Source of the DNA: UBA1447 sp002329225
GTDB taxonomy: Bacteria > Bacillota > Clostridia > Oscillospirales > Acutalibacteraceae
Direction of reading: 5' to 3'
NCBI GenBank assembly: GCA_050946835.1
Contig: JBMNVN010000001.1
Location: 434,001 to 498,000 of the forward strand
Length of the DNA: 64,000 bases
The notes below the pieces were generated by a model, which was not told where the DNA came from, did no database searches, and was given only the letters and a program-made list of their open reading frames with translations. Below, piece by piece: positions 50,238 through 59,359 of the stretch (its first letter is position 1; every line of letters begins with the position of its first letter). A program made the position numbers and the translations under genes.

Positions 50238-51419
50238 ATGAAAAGAGTCCTTAGCATCGTTCTTGTCCTTGTTTTGGCCCTCGGCGTTTTCGCCGGTTGC
50301 GCCCCCAGGGAAGAGAAGAAAGAAACCCTGAAAGTCGGTATACTCGGCTGCCACACCGGCGAGTACGCCCAGTACGGCCTCGCGGTTAAAAACGGCGCCA
50401 CCCTGTACATCGACAAAATCAATGCCGAAGGCGGCATCAACGGCAAAAAGATTGAGATTGTTGCCTATGACAACAAGGCGGACAATGCGGAAGCCGTTAA
50501 CGCTTTCAGCCGTATGGTCGGAGAAGGCATCACCGCCCTTATCGGCGACGTGCTCACCGGCAACACTTTGGCTGTTGTAGCCGAAGCCTATCCCATCAAC
50601 ATGCCCATGATTACCGCTTCCGCCACTGCGGACGCCGTCACCTTTGATGCGGATAACAACAAGGTCTATTCAAATGTTTTCCGCACCTGCTTTATTGACC
50701 CCTTCCAGGGTCAGAAAATGGCTGAATACGCTGCGGAAGTTTTCAAGGCCAAAACCGCCGCCATCATCTTTGAAACCGGTAACGACTATGCTATCGGCTT
50801 AAAAGACGCTTTTAAGGCAAAGGGCGCTGAGGTAGGACTTGAAATTGTTGCCGAAGAAGCCTATTCCAAGGGCGACAAAGACTTTAAGAGCCAGATGACC
50901 AACATTAAAGGCAAAAACCCCGATGTTGTTTTCTGCCCCAACTACTATGAAGATGTCGGCATGATAGTCACCCAGGGCCGCGCAGCGGGTATTACGGTTC
51001 CTTTCCTGGGCGGCGACGGTTGGGCAAGCGTTAAAGATTACGCTACCGCTGCGGATCTGGAAGGCTGTGTATTCACCTCCGGATACGCTTCCGGCTCCAC
51101 TGAAGAAGTTAAGGCCTTTGAAGCGGAATTTACCGCAAAATACGGCGCCGAAACTTTGAACATGTTTGCGGCAACCGCTTATGATGCCGCCATGGTTCTT
51201 TGCAATGCGCTGAAAGTGGTTGAGGAAAAAGGCGGCATGAAACCCGGTTCCGACGAGTATAAGCAAGCTGTTATTGACGCTATCCGCGACAACAGCGCCG
51301 GAGTTAAAGGCATTACCAGCCCGACCGGCTACACCTTTGATGCAAGAAACAACCCCGAAAAGCCCGTCGTTGTAATTAAGCTCGCAAACGGCGAAGAGGT
51401 CTTTGACCGCATCTATTAA
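50238..51419 (+). CDS. livK: Branched-chain amino acid ABC transporter substrate-binding lipoprotein
   Basis: A 393-residue lipoprotein. The signal peptide ends FAGC with the lipidated Cys at residue 21. The mature protein has the periplasmic-binding type I fold: KVGILGCHTGEYAQYGLAVKNG and EGGINGKKIEIVAYDNKADN near the start. It binds leucine, isoleucine, valine or related amides outside the cell and passes them to LivHM. It is the first gene of the operon; the gap to livH is 124 bp. GAGGGGAG precedes ATG. Confidence 0.93.
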   Translation: MKRVLSIVLVLVLALGVFAGCAPREEKKETLKVGILGCHTGEYAQYGLAVKNGATLYIDKINAEGGINGKKIEIVAYDNKADNAEAVNAFSRMVGEGITALIGDVLTGNTLAVVAEAYPINMPMITASATADAVTFDADNNKVYSNVFRTCFIDPFQGQKMAEYAAEVFKAKTAAIIFETGNDYAIGLKDAFKAKGAEVGLEIVAEEAYSKGDKDFKSQMTNIKGKNPDVVFCPNYYEDVGMIVTQGRAAGITVPFLGGDGWASVKDYATAADLEGCVFTSGYASGSTEEVKAFEAEFTAKYGAETLNMFAATAYDAAMVLCNALKVVEEKGGMKPGSDEYKQAVIDAIRDNSAGVKGITSPTGYTFDARNNPEKPVVVIKLANGEEVFDRIY

Positions 51420-51543
51420 TACAAAGACCGACAGATTAATCAGCACAAACTGATCCGGACTTCTGCCTTGTGCGGTTGACTTAAACTGCACAAGGCAGTT
51501 CTTAAGTAACTCTCATTCTCATTAGTCGAAAGGGTGATGCCCT

Positions 51544-52431
51544 CTGTCTACATTTACCAACATCGTGGAACAGACGCTAAACGGTATTCAAACGGGTTCC
51601 GTTTATGCGCTGGTAGCCCTCGGGTACAGCATGGTTTACGGCATTATACTGCTGCTTAACTTTGCCCACGGGGACATTATTATGGTAGGGGCCTATACCG
51701 CCTGGTTTTTTATGACGAACCTCGGCCAATCCCCGATTGTTGCGGTTGTTGCCGCAGTAATCGCCTGCACCTTGCTTGGCATAACAATTGAAAAAGTTGC
51801 TTACACGCCGCTGCGCAAAGCGCCGCGGCTGTCGTTATTGATAACCGCTATCGGCATCTCATTTCTGCTGCAAAATCTTGCTCAGTTGATTTTCGGCGCC
51901 GGAGCCAAACCCGTGCCTAAGATTGTTGAAGTAAAAAGCCTTAATTTAGGTTCGGTCAGCGTCAGCGGCAACGCCATATTGACGATTGTGGTTTCCGTTA
52001 TTTCCATGCTTTTGCTCACTATCCTGATTAAAAAATCAAAAATGGGCAAAGCCATGCGGGCAGTTTCTGAAGATACCGAGGCCGCTCAGCTGATGGGCAT
52101 AAGCCTTAACAAAACAATTTCTTTCACCTTTGCCGTCGGTTCAGCACTTGCGGGCATCGGCTCCGTTTTGTACTGCGCCGCTTATCCCCAAGCCTCCCCC
52201 ACCATGGGCGGCATGTTGGGCCTTAAAGCCTTTGTAGCGGCGGTGCTGGGCGGAATAGGTTCCGTACCCGGTGCCGTTATAGGCGGTTTTGCCATCGGGC
52301 TTGCGGAGGCCTGGGCTTCCGCCTTGGGGCTTTCCGTCTGGAAAGATGCGGTTGTTTTTGCCATCCTGATTTTGGTTCTGGTGATTAAGCCCACAGGCTT
52401 ACTCGGCAGAAACCTGCAGGAAAAGATTTAA
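51544..52431 (+). CDS. livH: Branched-chain amino acid ABC transporter permease LivH
   Basis: About 295 residues, eight membrane helices. NGIQTGSVYALVALGYSMVY and NFAHGDIIMVGAY are the LivH N-terminal signatures; PSVPGAVIGG-type EAA loop (VLGGIGSVPGAVIGG) lies near the C-terminus. A GTG at 51565 is possible, but CTG 51544 lies 7 bases after AAGGGTG and gives the usual N-terminus MSTFTNIVEQTLNG. An in-frame TGA just upstream rules out a longer start. A CTG start is therefore proposed. Confidence 0.9.
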   Translation: MSTFTNIVEQTLNGIQTGSVYALVALGYSMVYGIILLLNFAHGDIIMVGAYTAWFFMTNLGQSPIVAVVAAVIACTLLGITIEKVAYTPLRKAPRLSLLITAIGISFLLQNLAQLIFGAGAKPVPKIVEVKSLNLGSVSVSGNAILTIVVSVISMLLLTILIKKSKMGKAMRAVSEDTEAAQLMGISLNKTISFTFAVGSALAGIGSVLYCAAYPQASPTMGGMLGLKAFVAAVLGGIGSVPGAVIGGFAIGLAEAWASALGLSVWKDAVVFAILILVLVIKPTGLLGRNLQEKI

Positions 52432-52444
52432 GGGGGTGCGCAGC

Positions 52445-53488
52445 ATGAAAAAAACAGCTAAAAAACTGCCCATGTGGCTGCGGTACCTGATAAACACCGT
52501 ATTGTTTGTTGCATTGTTGCTGAGCAGCACGGCCTTTATTAACTCCGGCAGCGTTTCCCCTTATCATACAAAAGTCATAATCCTTTGCGGTATTAACATG
52601 ATTTTGGCTCTTGCCCTAAACCTTGCTACCGGCTACCTGGGGCAGCTGCCCCTGGGGCATGCCGGTTTTATGGCTTTGGGGGCCTATTCCTCGGCAATAT
52701 TTATGCGTTATATAACGGCAATGCCCGGAGTTTCCGCCTCGGCAATTTTCCCGTTAGGGGTGCTGCTCGGAGGTGTGATAGCCGCTTTTATAGGCTTTCT
52801 TATAGGCATACCCGCTCTGCGGCTCAAGGGCGACTATCTGGCCATTATCACCTTGGGCTTCGGTGAAATAATCCGGGTTGTACTGCTTAATATTGACGAT
52901 GTATTGGGCTTTAAATTCACCTACGGAGCCGCCTCGCTTAAGAATATTCCGAAAACTACCAACTTTTTTAATACATTCCTCTGCGTCAGTCTGACCGCCT
53001 ATATTATTCATACCGTTATGAAGTCCCGCCACGGCAGAGCCATACTCGCCATAAGGGATAACGAAATAGCGGCAGAAGCCTGCGGAATAAACACGGTTTA
53101 TTACAAAACTTTCGGTTTTACCCTCTCCGCCTTTTTTACCGGTGTCGCCGGCGCCCTTTATGCCGGATACCTCGGGGTAATCTCCCCGGGAGCTTTCGGT
53201 TTTATGAAGTCCATAGAAATTCTGGTCACCGTGGTTCTGGGCGGAATGGGTTCCATGCTCGGTTCAATTATCTCCGCCACAGTACTCACCGCTTTGCCGG
53301 AAGTGCTGAGGGCTTTTTCACAGTATCGGATGATAGCCTACTCCCTGTTGCTGATTATCGTTATGATTTTCAAGCCCTCCGGACTCATGGGTAATTATGA
53401 TTTCTCACTGAGCACATTATTGGGCAAACTCGGAGGAAGAACCGGCAAATCGGCCGTTCCCGAAAAGGAGGGCGAAGATAATGAGTAA
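52445..53488 (+). CDS. livM: Branched-chain amino acid ABC transporter permease LivM
   Basis: About 347 residues, nine or ten helices. NLATGYLGQLPLGHAGFMALGAY near 60-82 and VVLGGMGSMLGSIISATVLT near 263-282 (EAA loop) are typical LivM features. ATG 52445 follows GGGGGTG; a GTG nine bases earlier is less likely. It pairs with LivH to form the membrane channel. It overlaps livG by 8 bp. Confidence 0.93.
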   Translation: MKKTAKKLPMWLRYLINTVLFVALLLSSTAFINSGSVSPYHTKVIILCGINMILALALNLATGYLGQLPLGHAGFMALGAYSSAIFMRYITAMPGVSASAIFPLGVLLGGVIAAFIGFLIGIPALRLKGDYLAIITLGFGEIIRVVLLNIDDVLGFKFTYGAASLKNIPKTTNFFNTFLCVSLTAYIIHTVMKSRHGRAILAIRDNEIAAEACGINTVYYKTFGFTLSAFFTGVAGALYAGYLGVISPGAFGFMKSIEILVTVVLGGMGSMLGSIISATVLTALPEVLRAFSQYRMIAYSLLLIIVMIFKPSGLMGNYDFSLSTLLGKLGGRTGKSAVPEKEGEDNE

Positions 53489-54308
53489 ATTAGTGCCCGT
53501 ACCCAGCAGAGGCATGGTGCCTGAAAGGGACGTTGAAAGCCCTCCCGTTTTGGAAACAATTCATCTGGGTGTCGATTTCGGCGGCCTTGTGGCGGTGGAC
53601 AAATTCAACATCGTTATCGGCAAGACGGAGATTTCCGGCCTTATAGGCCCCAACGGCGCAGGCAAGACTACGGTCTTTAACCTTTTAACCAATGTTTACA
53701 AACCCACAAGGGGAACGGTTATTTTAGGCGACAAAGATATTTCCGGCATGAGTACCCGTCAGGTCTGCCGTGCCGGGATGGCCCGCACTTTCCAGAACAT
53801 ACGCCTTTTCAAGGATATGACAGTGGCGGAAAACGTCATGGTAGGTCTGCACCACGATATTAAGTACCACACACCCGGTGCGGTGTTCCGTCTGCCTTCT
53901 TTCTGGCGGGGAGAAAAATATGCCAAAAACAAAGCTCTTGAGATGCTTTCAATTTTCAACATGCAGGACATGGGGGATTTGAAAGCAGGCGGCCTGCCCT
54001 ACGGAGCTCAGCGAAGGCTTGAGATTGTGCGCGCTTTGGCAACAAAACCTATGATTCTTCTGCTTGACGAACCCGCCGCCGGTATGAACCCTTCCGAAAC
54101 GGCGGAACTTATGGAAAATATTGTTAAAATCCGTGATACCTACCAGATTGCCATACTGCTCATTGAACATGATATGAAGCTTGTTATGGGTATTTGCGAA
54201 GGGATAGCGGTGCTAAATTACGGCAGAATAATAGCCAAGGGAACCCCGGCGGAAATAGCCTCCAATCCTCTGGTTATTGAAGCCTATCTCGGCAAAAAGG
54301 AGGCCTGA
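53481..54308 (+). CDS. livG: Branched-chain amino acid ABC transporter ATPase LivG
   Basis: A 275-residue ATPase. Walker A GPNGAGKTT near 53, TFQNIRLFKDMTVAENVMVG (LivG-specific) near 97, signature LPYGAQRRLEI near 172 and Walker B ILLLDEPAAGMNP near 191. It has about 25 extra N-terminal residues compared with the core family, rich in prolines and glutamates, which look genuine since the start lies behind AAAAGGAGG. It drives uptake in the cytoplasm with LivF. Confidence 0.93.
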   Translation: MSKLVPVPSRGMVPERDVESPPVLETIHLGVDFGGLVAVDKFNIVIGKTEISGLIGPNGAGKTTVFNLLTNVYKPTRGTVILGDKDISGMSTRQVCRAGMARTFQNIRLFKDMTVAENVMVGLHHDIKYHTPGAVFRLPSFWRGEKYAKNKALEMLSIFNMQDMGDLKAGGLPYGAQRRLEIVRALATKPMILLLDEPAAGMNPSETAELMENIVKIRDTYQIAILLIEHDMKLVMGICEGIAVLNYGRIIAKGTPAEIASNPLVIEAYLGKKEA

Positions 54309-54312
54309 ATCC

Positions 54313-55014
54313 ATGCTTACGGTTAACGATATGAATGTGTATTACGGCCCCATTCATGCTATACAAGGGGTTTCGTTCAACGTGGAAAAGGGCGAGATAG
54401 TGTCCCTGATAGGCGCCAACGGTGCGGGAAAATCCACAATCCTTAAAACCGTGTCCGGCCTGTTGCGCTCAAAAACCGGCGAAATAGTCTTTATGGGTCA
54501 AAAAATCAACACTACGGTTCCTCACTCCATAGTCAGAATGGGCATTGCCCATATTCCTGAAGGACGGCGGGTTTTTCAGCGCATGACGGTAGAAGAAAAC
54601 CTGGAAATGGGCGCTTTTTCTCAGCCTTCTTCCGGCGTCGGGAAGTCTCTGGAACATGTGTATGAACTTTTCCCCAGGCTTAAAGAACGCCGCAGACAGA
54701 TAGCCGGTACCCTTTCCGGCGGTGAGCAGCAGATGCTTGCCATGAGCCGGGGGCTCATGAGCAACCCTCAGCTTATGATGCTTGACGAACCGTCCATGGG
54801 TCTTTCCCCCATACTCGTGCAGCAGGTGTTTGATATTATCAAAACCCTCCATAATGCGGGAACCACCATATTGCTCGTGGAACAAAACGCTCAGATGGCC
54901 CTGTCCATAGCAGACAGAGCCTATGTGCTGGAAACGGGAAAAATCATCCTCACCGGCACCGGGAAAGAACTTGCAAACAGCGACGAGGTAAGAAAAGCCT
55001 ATCTTGTAGGCTAA
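54313..55014 (+). CDS. livF: Branched-chain amino acid ABC transporter ATPase LivF
   Basis: About 233 residues. Walker A GANGAGKSTI near 36, the LivF stretch GIAHIPEGRRVFQRMTVEENL near 79 (in shorter runs), signature LSGGEQQMLAM near 139 and Walker B MLDEPSMGLSP near 157. ATG 54313 follows GGAGG at the end of livG; an upstream in-frame ATG at 54277 is inside livG. It is the last gene of the Liv operon. Confidence 0.94.
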   Translation: MLTVNDMNVYYGPIHAIQGVSFNVEKGEIVSLIGANGAGKSTILKTVSGLLRSKTGEIVFMGQKINTTVPHSIVRMGIAHIPEGRRVFQRMTVEENLEMGAFSQPSSGVGKSLEHVYELFPRLKERRRQIAGTLSGGEQQMLAMSRGLMSNPQLMMLDEPSMGLSPILVQQVFDIIKTLHNAGTTILLVEQNAQMALSIADRAYVLETGKIILTGTGKELANSDEVRKAYLVG

Positions 55015-55025
55015 TCAAAAACATT

Positions 55026-55066
55026 AATGCCGCTCTGTCAAACAACGACAGGGCGGCATTTTTATT
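55026..55066 (+). terminator. Intrinsic terminator after the Liv operon
   Basis: AATGCCGCTCTGTC pairs with GACAGGGCGGCATT around AAACAAC, followed by TTTATTTT. Confidence 0.88.
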
Positions 55067-55078
55067 TTCCGGTTAAAT

Positions 55079-56008
55079 TCAGGCGGTATATGTGGCCTCT
55101 ATTTCTTTAATCTTTCGGTAGAGCATTTCGTTCACGGGGGATTTTACGGAATACTTTTCCGACATGGCGAGAACCGCACCCGAGAGCATTTCCACCTCGC
55201 TGTAACGCCTTGCTTCCACATCCTGCCGCATGGAGGGTTTGCTTTCGGGGTAAAGGCTGTCAATCACTTTAAACCAATAGGGCAAATCCGCTTCGGAAAT
55301 GTTTATTCCGTTCTTTTGGGCCAAAGGTATTACCTCACGCATGGCGGCTATCATAACATCTCTGGTTTGCCCTTCATTTTGTGCGGAGCCATAGTTTTCG
55401 CCGAACACCGCCACGGCCTGGTTTATACCCACATTCAGCATGAACTTGCCCCACATTCGCCTGACAATATCATTGTCAACGGCATAGGGCAGGCCCGTTT
55501 TTTCAAAAAACGCCGCTACGCTTCTAACCTTTTCGGACGAAACGCCTTCCTCCGGGTCGCCGATAAAAACCGTACCGGGGTTTGAAAAGGTCAGTCTCGA
55601 GTTTTCACACAGGGCATCCATACCCTGAGCCACGGCGTAAACCACCTGCTCTTTGGAGTAGGCTTTGGCAATAATTTCTTCACTTGTAATCCCGTTGAGC
55701 AAGGACAAAAAAAGCGTGTTCGGCCCCGCCTGATTTCTCACCGCCTCTACGGCCTCATTGAGGGCGCCGTATTTGACGGCAAAAATAATAAGGTCGGCGG
55801 GAGCCGAAAAAGCTTCCGGCAATACATAGTTAAAGTCGTACGCCTCTCCGTTGGCATAAACTCCGTTTTGCCGGTAACGGTCTATCCTTTCTTTATCCGC
55901 TATAATCTTCAGACTTTCCCGGGGCATTGTTTTGGCAAAGCGGTGGGCGGTTAAAATACCCAAAGCCCCCAAGCCTATAAGCGATACGGTTTTAATCTCT
56001 TTACTCAT
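55079..56008 (-). CDS. Ketopantoate reductase-like oxidoreductase (ApbA/PanE family)
   Basis: A 309-residue NADPH-dependent reductase. LIGLGALG at 10-17 is the nucleotide-binding loop, and IIFAVKYG near 74 and NGITSEE near 105 match the family. The C-terminal helical domain carries the usual conserved lysine in WGKFMLNVGINQ. True ketopantoate reductases are similar, but the absence of nearby pan genes leaves the substrate open. It could reduce another 2-keto acid. Confidence 0.85.
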   Translation of the reverse strand: MSKEIKTVSLIGLGALGILTAHRFAKTMPRESLKIIADKERIDRYRQNGVYANGEAYDFNYVLPEAFSAPADLIIFAVKYGALNEAVEAVRNQAGPNTLFLSLLNGITSEEIIAKAYSKEQVVYAVAQGMDALCENSRLTFSNPGTVFIGDPEEGVSSEKVRSVAAFFEKTGLPYAVDNDIVRRMWGKFMLNVGINQAVAVFGENYGSAQNEGQTRDVMIAAMREVIPLAQKNGINISEADLPYWFKVIDSLYPESKPSMRQDVEARRYSEVEMLSGAVLAMSEKYSVKSPVNEMLYRKIKEIEATYTA

Positions 56009-56039
56009 TTACTTAACTTCCTTTTTATCGCATAATCCG

Positions 56040-57371
56040 TTACGGTTTTAATTCCAGTAAAAGTGCCTGTCCGGGTTTGACATCCAATTCTATTCTGCCC
56101 AAAACCACGGGCTTTTCCTCCAGAAATTTAGGCCCCTCCGGGGTTATGTCATAAATCAACGCCCTGTTGTACTTAAAAACCGGCATCTGCCAAAGACGCT
56201 TATACCCGTTTTTGCTGTAAGCCAGGCAGGCATCTTCTTTAAACGCAAGGGGCAGCAATAAATTTTCTTCAGCTTTCATAAGCACGCCGTTATTGGCAAT
56301 TTTTTGTTCCCTCAAATACGAGACGGTGCCGTTTGTGTAGACCATTCGCATCTTTTTGCCCCGCCCTGAAAGTTTTTCTTTTTTCAGGCTCGCCAGATAG
56401 AAATAGGGAACATTAATGGCGGCAAACTGCCGGAGAAATTCTTTCTGCCAACCGTCCCCGGCGTTATTTTTAAGCCACAAATCCTCGCCGTGAATATTGC
56501 CGTATAAAAATTTGCCGTATTCGCCTTTCAGCAGTCCGCCCGCATATTTTTCGGGATAGATTTCAAAAACTTCTCTGCGTTTTAACTTATCCGCCCACCA
56601 GACGGCGGGCACCTGACCGAGGGTGTTGAGGGGATAAAGCCGCCACAACAAATCCCGGACAAGAGCGCCGTAGCCGACCCTTGTGAGAGGACCTTCCCTG
56701 TAACTGAACTCCGATGTGACGTCAATGCCTTTTTCGGCTAAATAATCAATCATTTTTTTACGGTATGCCTGCATGGTTTTTATTGACACCGAAGGCTTGC
56801 GGTTGACAAAGCACTGAAAGTTATCAGCATGGATTGTCCCCGCTTCCCTCAGCGGCAGCAGTTCCAATAATTTATCCACCCGTCTTTGAAAAAGGCCGCT
56901 CTCCCACTCCTCTTTATAGCTGATTTTATAGCAGGGTTGGCCGTTGTACTCTTCAATAGCGGCCGGCTCACCTTTTGAGTTGCGGATCAGAGCCCCCGCC
57001 GACCTGTATTCCTCAAACAGGGGAGAATTTTCGTAAGCATCGGAAAAATTGATATGCACGCTTACAACTGTGTTGTATTGCTCCGCCGCTTTATTGATAA
57101 AGCGGAGCATACTTTCCGGGGCGGTGGCGTCCCCGGGGCTTTTCAGAGCGGGGTTGACCTCAAAAAAGGACGGATATCTGTCGTCATGCCCGTTATACTG
57201 CCAGCCCACCAGATAAAGGATTTTCGGAGCGCCCAGAGTAAGGGCATCCGCCTGACGCAGGATATCATCCGCCCTGTCAAAGTCGCACTCCGTAACGGTC
57301 CCGCCCTTGCCGTCCGGCCGGGACATAAAAAGCTTCATCATCATTGTTTTTGTGTAGTCATGTTTAAACAT
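56040..57371 (-). CDS. GH101-like glycosidase (endo-alpha-N-acetylgalactosaminidase family)
   Basis: About 443 residues when started at ATG 57371, which follows GGAGTG. It opens the catalytic-like barrel with GAPKILYLVGWQYNGHDDRYP and has VSVHINFSDAYENSPLF, both typical of GH101 and GH129-like proteins annotated as endo-alpha-N-acetylgalactosaminidase. HADNFQCF near 195 is an acid-rich turn that may hold a catalytic residue. There is no signal peptide, so it is intracellular and shorter than secreted GH101. It lies back to back with sialic acid lyase, which suggests mucin-type O-glycans as source. Confidence 0.65.
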   Translation of the reverse strand: MFKHDYTKTMMMKLFMSRPDGKGGTVTECDFDRADDILRQADALTLGAPKILYLVGWQYNGHDDRYPSFFEVNPALKSPGDATAPESMLRFINKAAEQYNTVVSVHINFSDAYENSPLFEEYRSAGALIRNSKGEPAAIEEYNGQPCYKISYKEEWESGLFQRRVDKLLELLPLREAGTIHADNFQCFVNRKPSVSIKTMQAYRKKMIDYLAEKGIDVTSEFSYREGPLTRVGYGALVRDLLWRLYPLNTLGQVPAVWWADKLKRREVFEIYPEKYAGGLLKGEYGKFLYGNIHGEDLWLKNNAGDGWQKEFLRQFAAINVPYFYLASLKKEKLSGRGKKMRMVYTNGTVSYLREQKIANNGVLMKAEENLLLPLAFKEDACLAYSKNGYKRLWQMPVFKYNRALIYDITPEGPKFLEEKPVVLGRIELDVKPGQALLLELKP

Positions 57372-57417
57372 AGGGCACTCCGAAAACGAACATTTTATTT
57401 GCACTTACTTGCGGGAT

Positions 57418-57446
57418 ATTATAACCCTTATATTTTATAACCGCAA
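57418..57446 (-). promoter_or_regulatory. Promoter of the GH101-like gene
   Basis: On the minus strand TTGCGG (57441-57446), 17-bp spacer, TATAAT (57418-57423). Confidence 0.65.
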
Positions 57447-57474
57447 TAAAAAGCTTTCCGCAACATTTTAATCC

Positions 57475-57503
57475 TTTACATCGGGCGGGCCGTGTGATAG
57501 TAT
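57475..57503 (+). promoter_or_regulatory. Promoter of the nanA gene
   Basis: TTTACA (57475-57480), 17-bp spacer, TAGTAT (57498-57503), about 60 bases before ATG 57564; it sits back to back with the GH101-like promoter, a layout suited to shared control. Confidence 0.55.
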
Positions 57504-57563
57504 TCTAATCGGGTTCGGGAATGTTTTTTCCCTGAGCGAATTTATGTTTAAAGAGGGTTAAAA

Positions 57564-58430
57564 ATGGACATTAAAGGTATTATCACTGCACTTATCACCC
57601 CGTTTAATGAGGATTATTCCGTCAATTACGACTCCCTGCGCCGGCTTGTCGGCATACAGGTTGACAGGGGCGTTGACGGCTTTTACGTCTGCGGCAGCAC
57701 CGGGGAAAGTTTTTTGCTCGAACCGGCGGAGCGGAAAAAGATACTCGAAACGGTTGTTGAAGAAACGGCCGGCCGTGTGCCCGTTATTGCCCATGTGGGG
57801 GATATATGGGCGGACAGAGCTGCTGAACTTGCCGCCCACGCCGCCGACGCCGGAGCGGATGCGGTATCCGCCGTACCGCCCTTCTATTTTAAATTCAGTT
57901 TTGAAGAGATAGCCGAATACTATCGGCTTATTCAAACTGCCGCCAAACTCCCTCTTATTGTATATAACATTCCGGTACTTTCCGGCGTAAGTATCACAAG
58001 CGCAAATATTGAAAAAATTATGGCTGTTTGCGATGTTTACGGGGTTAAGTTTACCTCAAACGATATGTTCGAGTTGAGCCGCCTGCGCAAAAAACATCCC
58101 GATTTGTGCCTGCTCAACGGCTATGACGAATTGTTTATTAATGCTTTGCCGGTAGGTATTCAGGGTGCAATAGGCAGCACCTACAACATTATGCCGGAAA
58201 GGTTCAGGGGTATCCTTGACAGTTACAACTCCGGGGATATGAAAAAGGCCATAGCTCTGCAAGGCCGGGCAAATGAGATAATTGAGGCCCTTATTAAAAC
58301 CGATGTAAAATCCGCAATTAAATATGTGCTTACAAAACAGGGTATCCCCTGCGGCACCTGCCGCCGCCCCTTTGCTCCCCTTAATAATGAACAAAAGGCC
58401 GAACTTGACCGTATGATGGAAATACTTTAA
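57564..58430 (+). CDS. nanA: N-acetylneuraminate lyase (DapA/NanA family)
   Basis: A 288-residue TIM-barrel aldolase. GSTGES at 44-49 binds the carboxylate, YNIPVLSG at 134-141 has the catalytic tyrosine and GVKFTSND at 160-167 has the Schiff-base lysine 162. The VKFTSND and NGYDELF segments are closer to sialic acid lyase than to dihydrodipicolinate synthase. It splits Neu5Ac to N-acetylmannosamine and pyruvate. It is followed by a GDPD gene 32 bp downstream. Confidence 0.88.
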   Translation: MDIKGIITALITPFNEDYSVNYDSLRRLVGIQVDRGVDGFYVCGSTGESFLLEPAERKKILETVVEETAGRVPVIAHVGDIWADRAAELAAHAADAGADAVSAVPPFYFKFSFEEIAEYYRLIQTAAKLPLIVYNIPVLSGVSITSANIEKIMAVCDVYGVKFTSNDMFELSRLRKKHPDLCLLNGYDELFINALPVGIQGAIGSTYNIMPERFRGILDSYNSGDMKKAIALQGRANEIIEALIKTDVKSAIKYVLTKQGIPCGTCRRPFAPLNNEQKAELDRMMEIL

Positions 58431-58462
58431 AACGCCGTAAAGTTTTTTCGTGAGGTGATACT

Positions 58463-59302
58463 ATGAAAGACGCTATCCGTGCCGCCGCAGAGGAAAAACT
58501 GCTGATAGCCGCTCACAGGGGAACGGCGGGGGGCAATATTCCCTGCAACAGTTCGGCAGCCTTTGAAGCAGCCCTTGTGCAAGGGGCGGATATTTTGGAG
58601 ATTGATATAACCAAAAGCCTTGACGACGAACTGTTTGTTTTTCATCCGGGTATGGAACCCTTTCACCTGGGGAGCGAAATTAATATTACAAAAATGACGG
58701 CGGACGAAGTACGCGGGTTGCGTTACGTAAACGGTGACGGGGTAGAAACAACCTGCGGCATAAGCACTTTGGATGAAGTTCTGGAGACTTTCGGACGCAG
58801 GGTTTTTATTAACCTTGACAAGTTTTTTGATAATCCAAAAGAGATTACCGACTGTGTCCGCCGCCATAATCTTCAGGACAGAGTAGTTGTTAAGTTCTAC
58901 CCTGTGGAAGAGTGTTTTGACCTTTTGGAACAAATGGCGCCGGATATCCCCTGTATGCCGTTTTTGTGGAATGAAGATGACTACACGGACGAACTTCTGG
59001 AAAGGGATATCCGCCTGATTGGTTCCGAGGTGCATTTCAGCGATGATGACAGTGAAATTGCGAGCCGGGAATATGTCAAAAAAATGCACGGTAAAGACCT
59101 GATTGTTTGGGCAAACGCAATTGTGTTTAATTATAAAACCGTGGAAAACGCCGGGCACAGCGACGATATATCGGTGACCGGCAACCCCGACAACGGTTGG
59201 GGCTGGTTGGCCGGCAGGGGCTTTGATATCATTCAAACGGACTGGGTGTTGCCTATGCGAACTTACCTGAATGAAAAGGGTCTTCTTTACCGAAAAAAAT
59301 AA
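58463..59302 (+). CDS. Glycerophosphodiester phosphodiesterase family protein
   Basis: A 279-residue TIM-barrel protein. AHRGTAGGNIPCNSSAAFEAA starts the GDPD domain with the catalytic His-Arg (split here into short runs), and LEIDITKSLDDELFVFHPG holds the metal Glu-Asp and second His. The usual PENT is replaced by PCNS. There is no signal peptide, so it acts in the cytoplasm on glycerophosphodiesters. It shares an operon with nanA. Confidence 0.85.
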   Translation: MKDAIRAAAEEKLLIAAHRGTAGGNIPCNSSAAFEAALVQGADILEIDITKSLDDELFVFHPGMEPFHLGSEINITKMTADEVRGLRYVNGDGVETTCGISTLDEVLETFGRRVFINLDKFFDNPKEITDCVRRHNLQDRVVVKFYPVEECFDLLEQMAPDIPCMPFLWNEDDYTDELLERDIRLIGSEVHFSDDDSEIASREYVKKMHGKDLIVWANAIVFNYKTVENAGHSDDISVTGNPDNGWGWLAGRGFDIIQTDWVLPMRTYLNEKGLLYRKK

Positions 59303-59316
59303 AAGTATAAGATACA

Positions 59317-59351
59317 CCGCCGGCTCCTAAAGGGAGCCGGCGGCATTTTAT
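59317..59351 (+). terminator. Intrinsic terminator after the nanA-GDPD operon
   Basis: CCGCCGGCTCC pairs with GGAGCCGGCGG around TAAAG, followed by CATTTTATT. It also lies downstream of the convergent cupin gene. Confidence 0.82.
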
Positions 59352-59359
59352 TGCCTTTT

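Noticed and set aside
58427..59317. A 296-codon open frame on the minus strand opposite the GDPD gene
   Set aside because: It lacks a ribosome-binding site and reads as the antisense of a well-supported GDPD protein with clear motifs.
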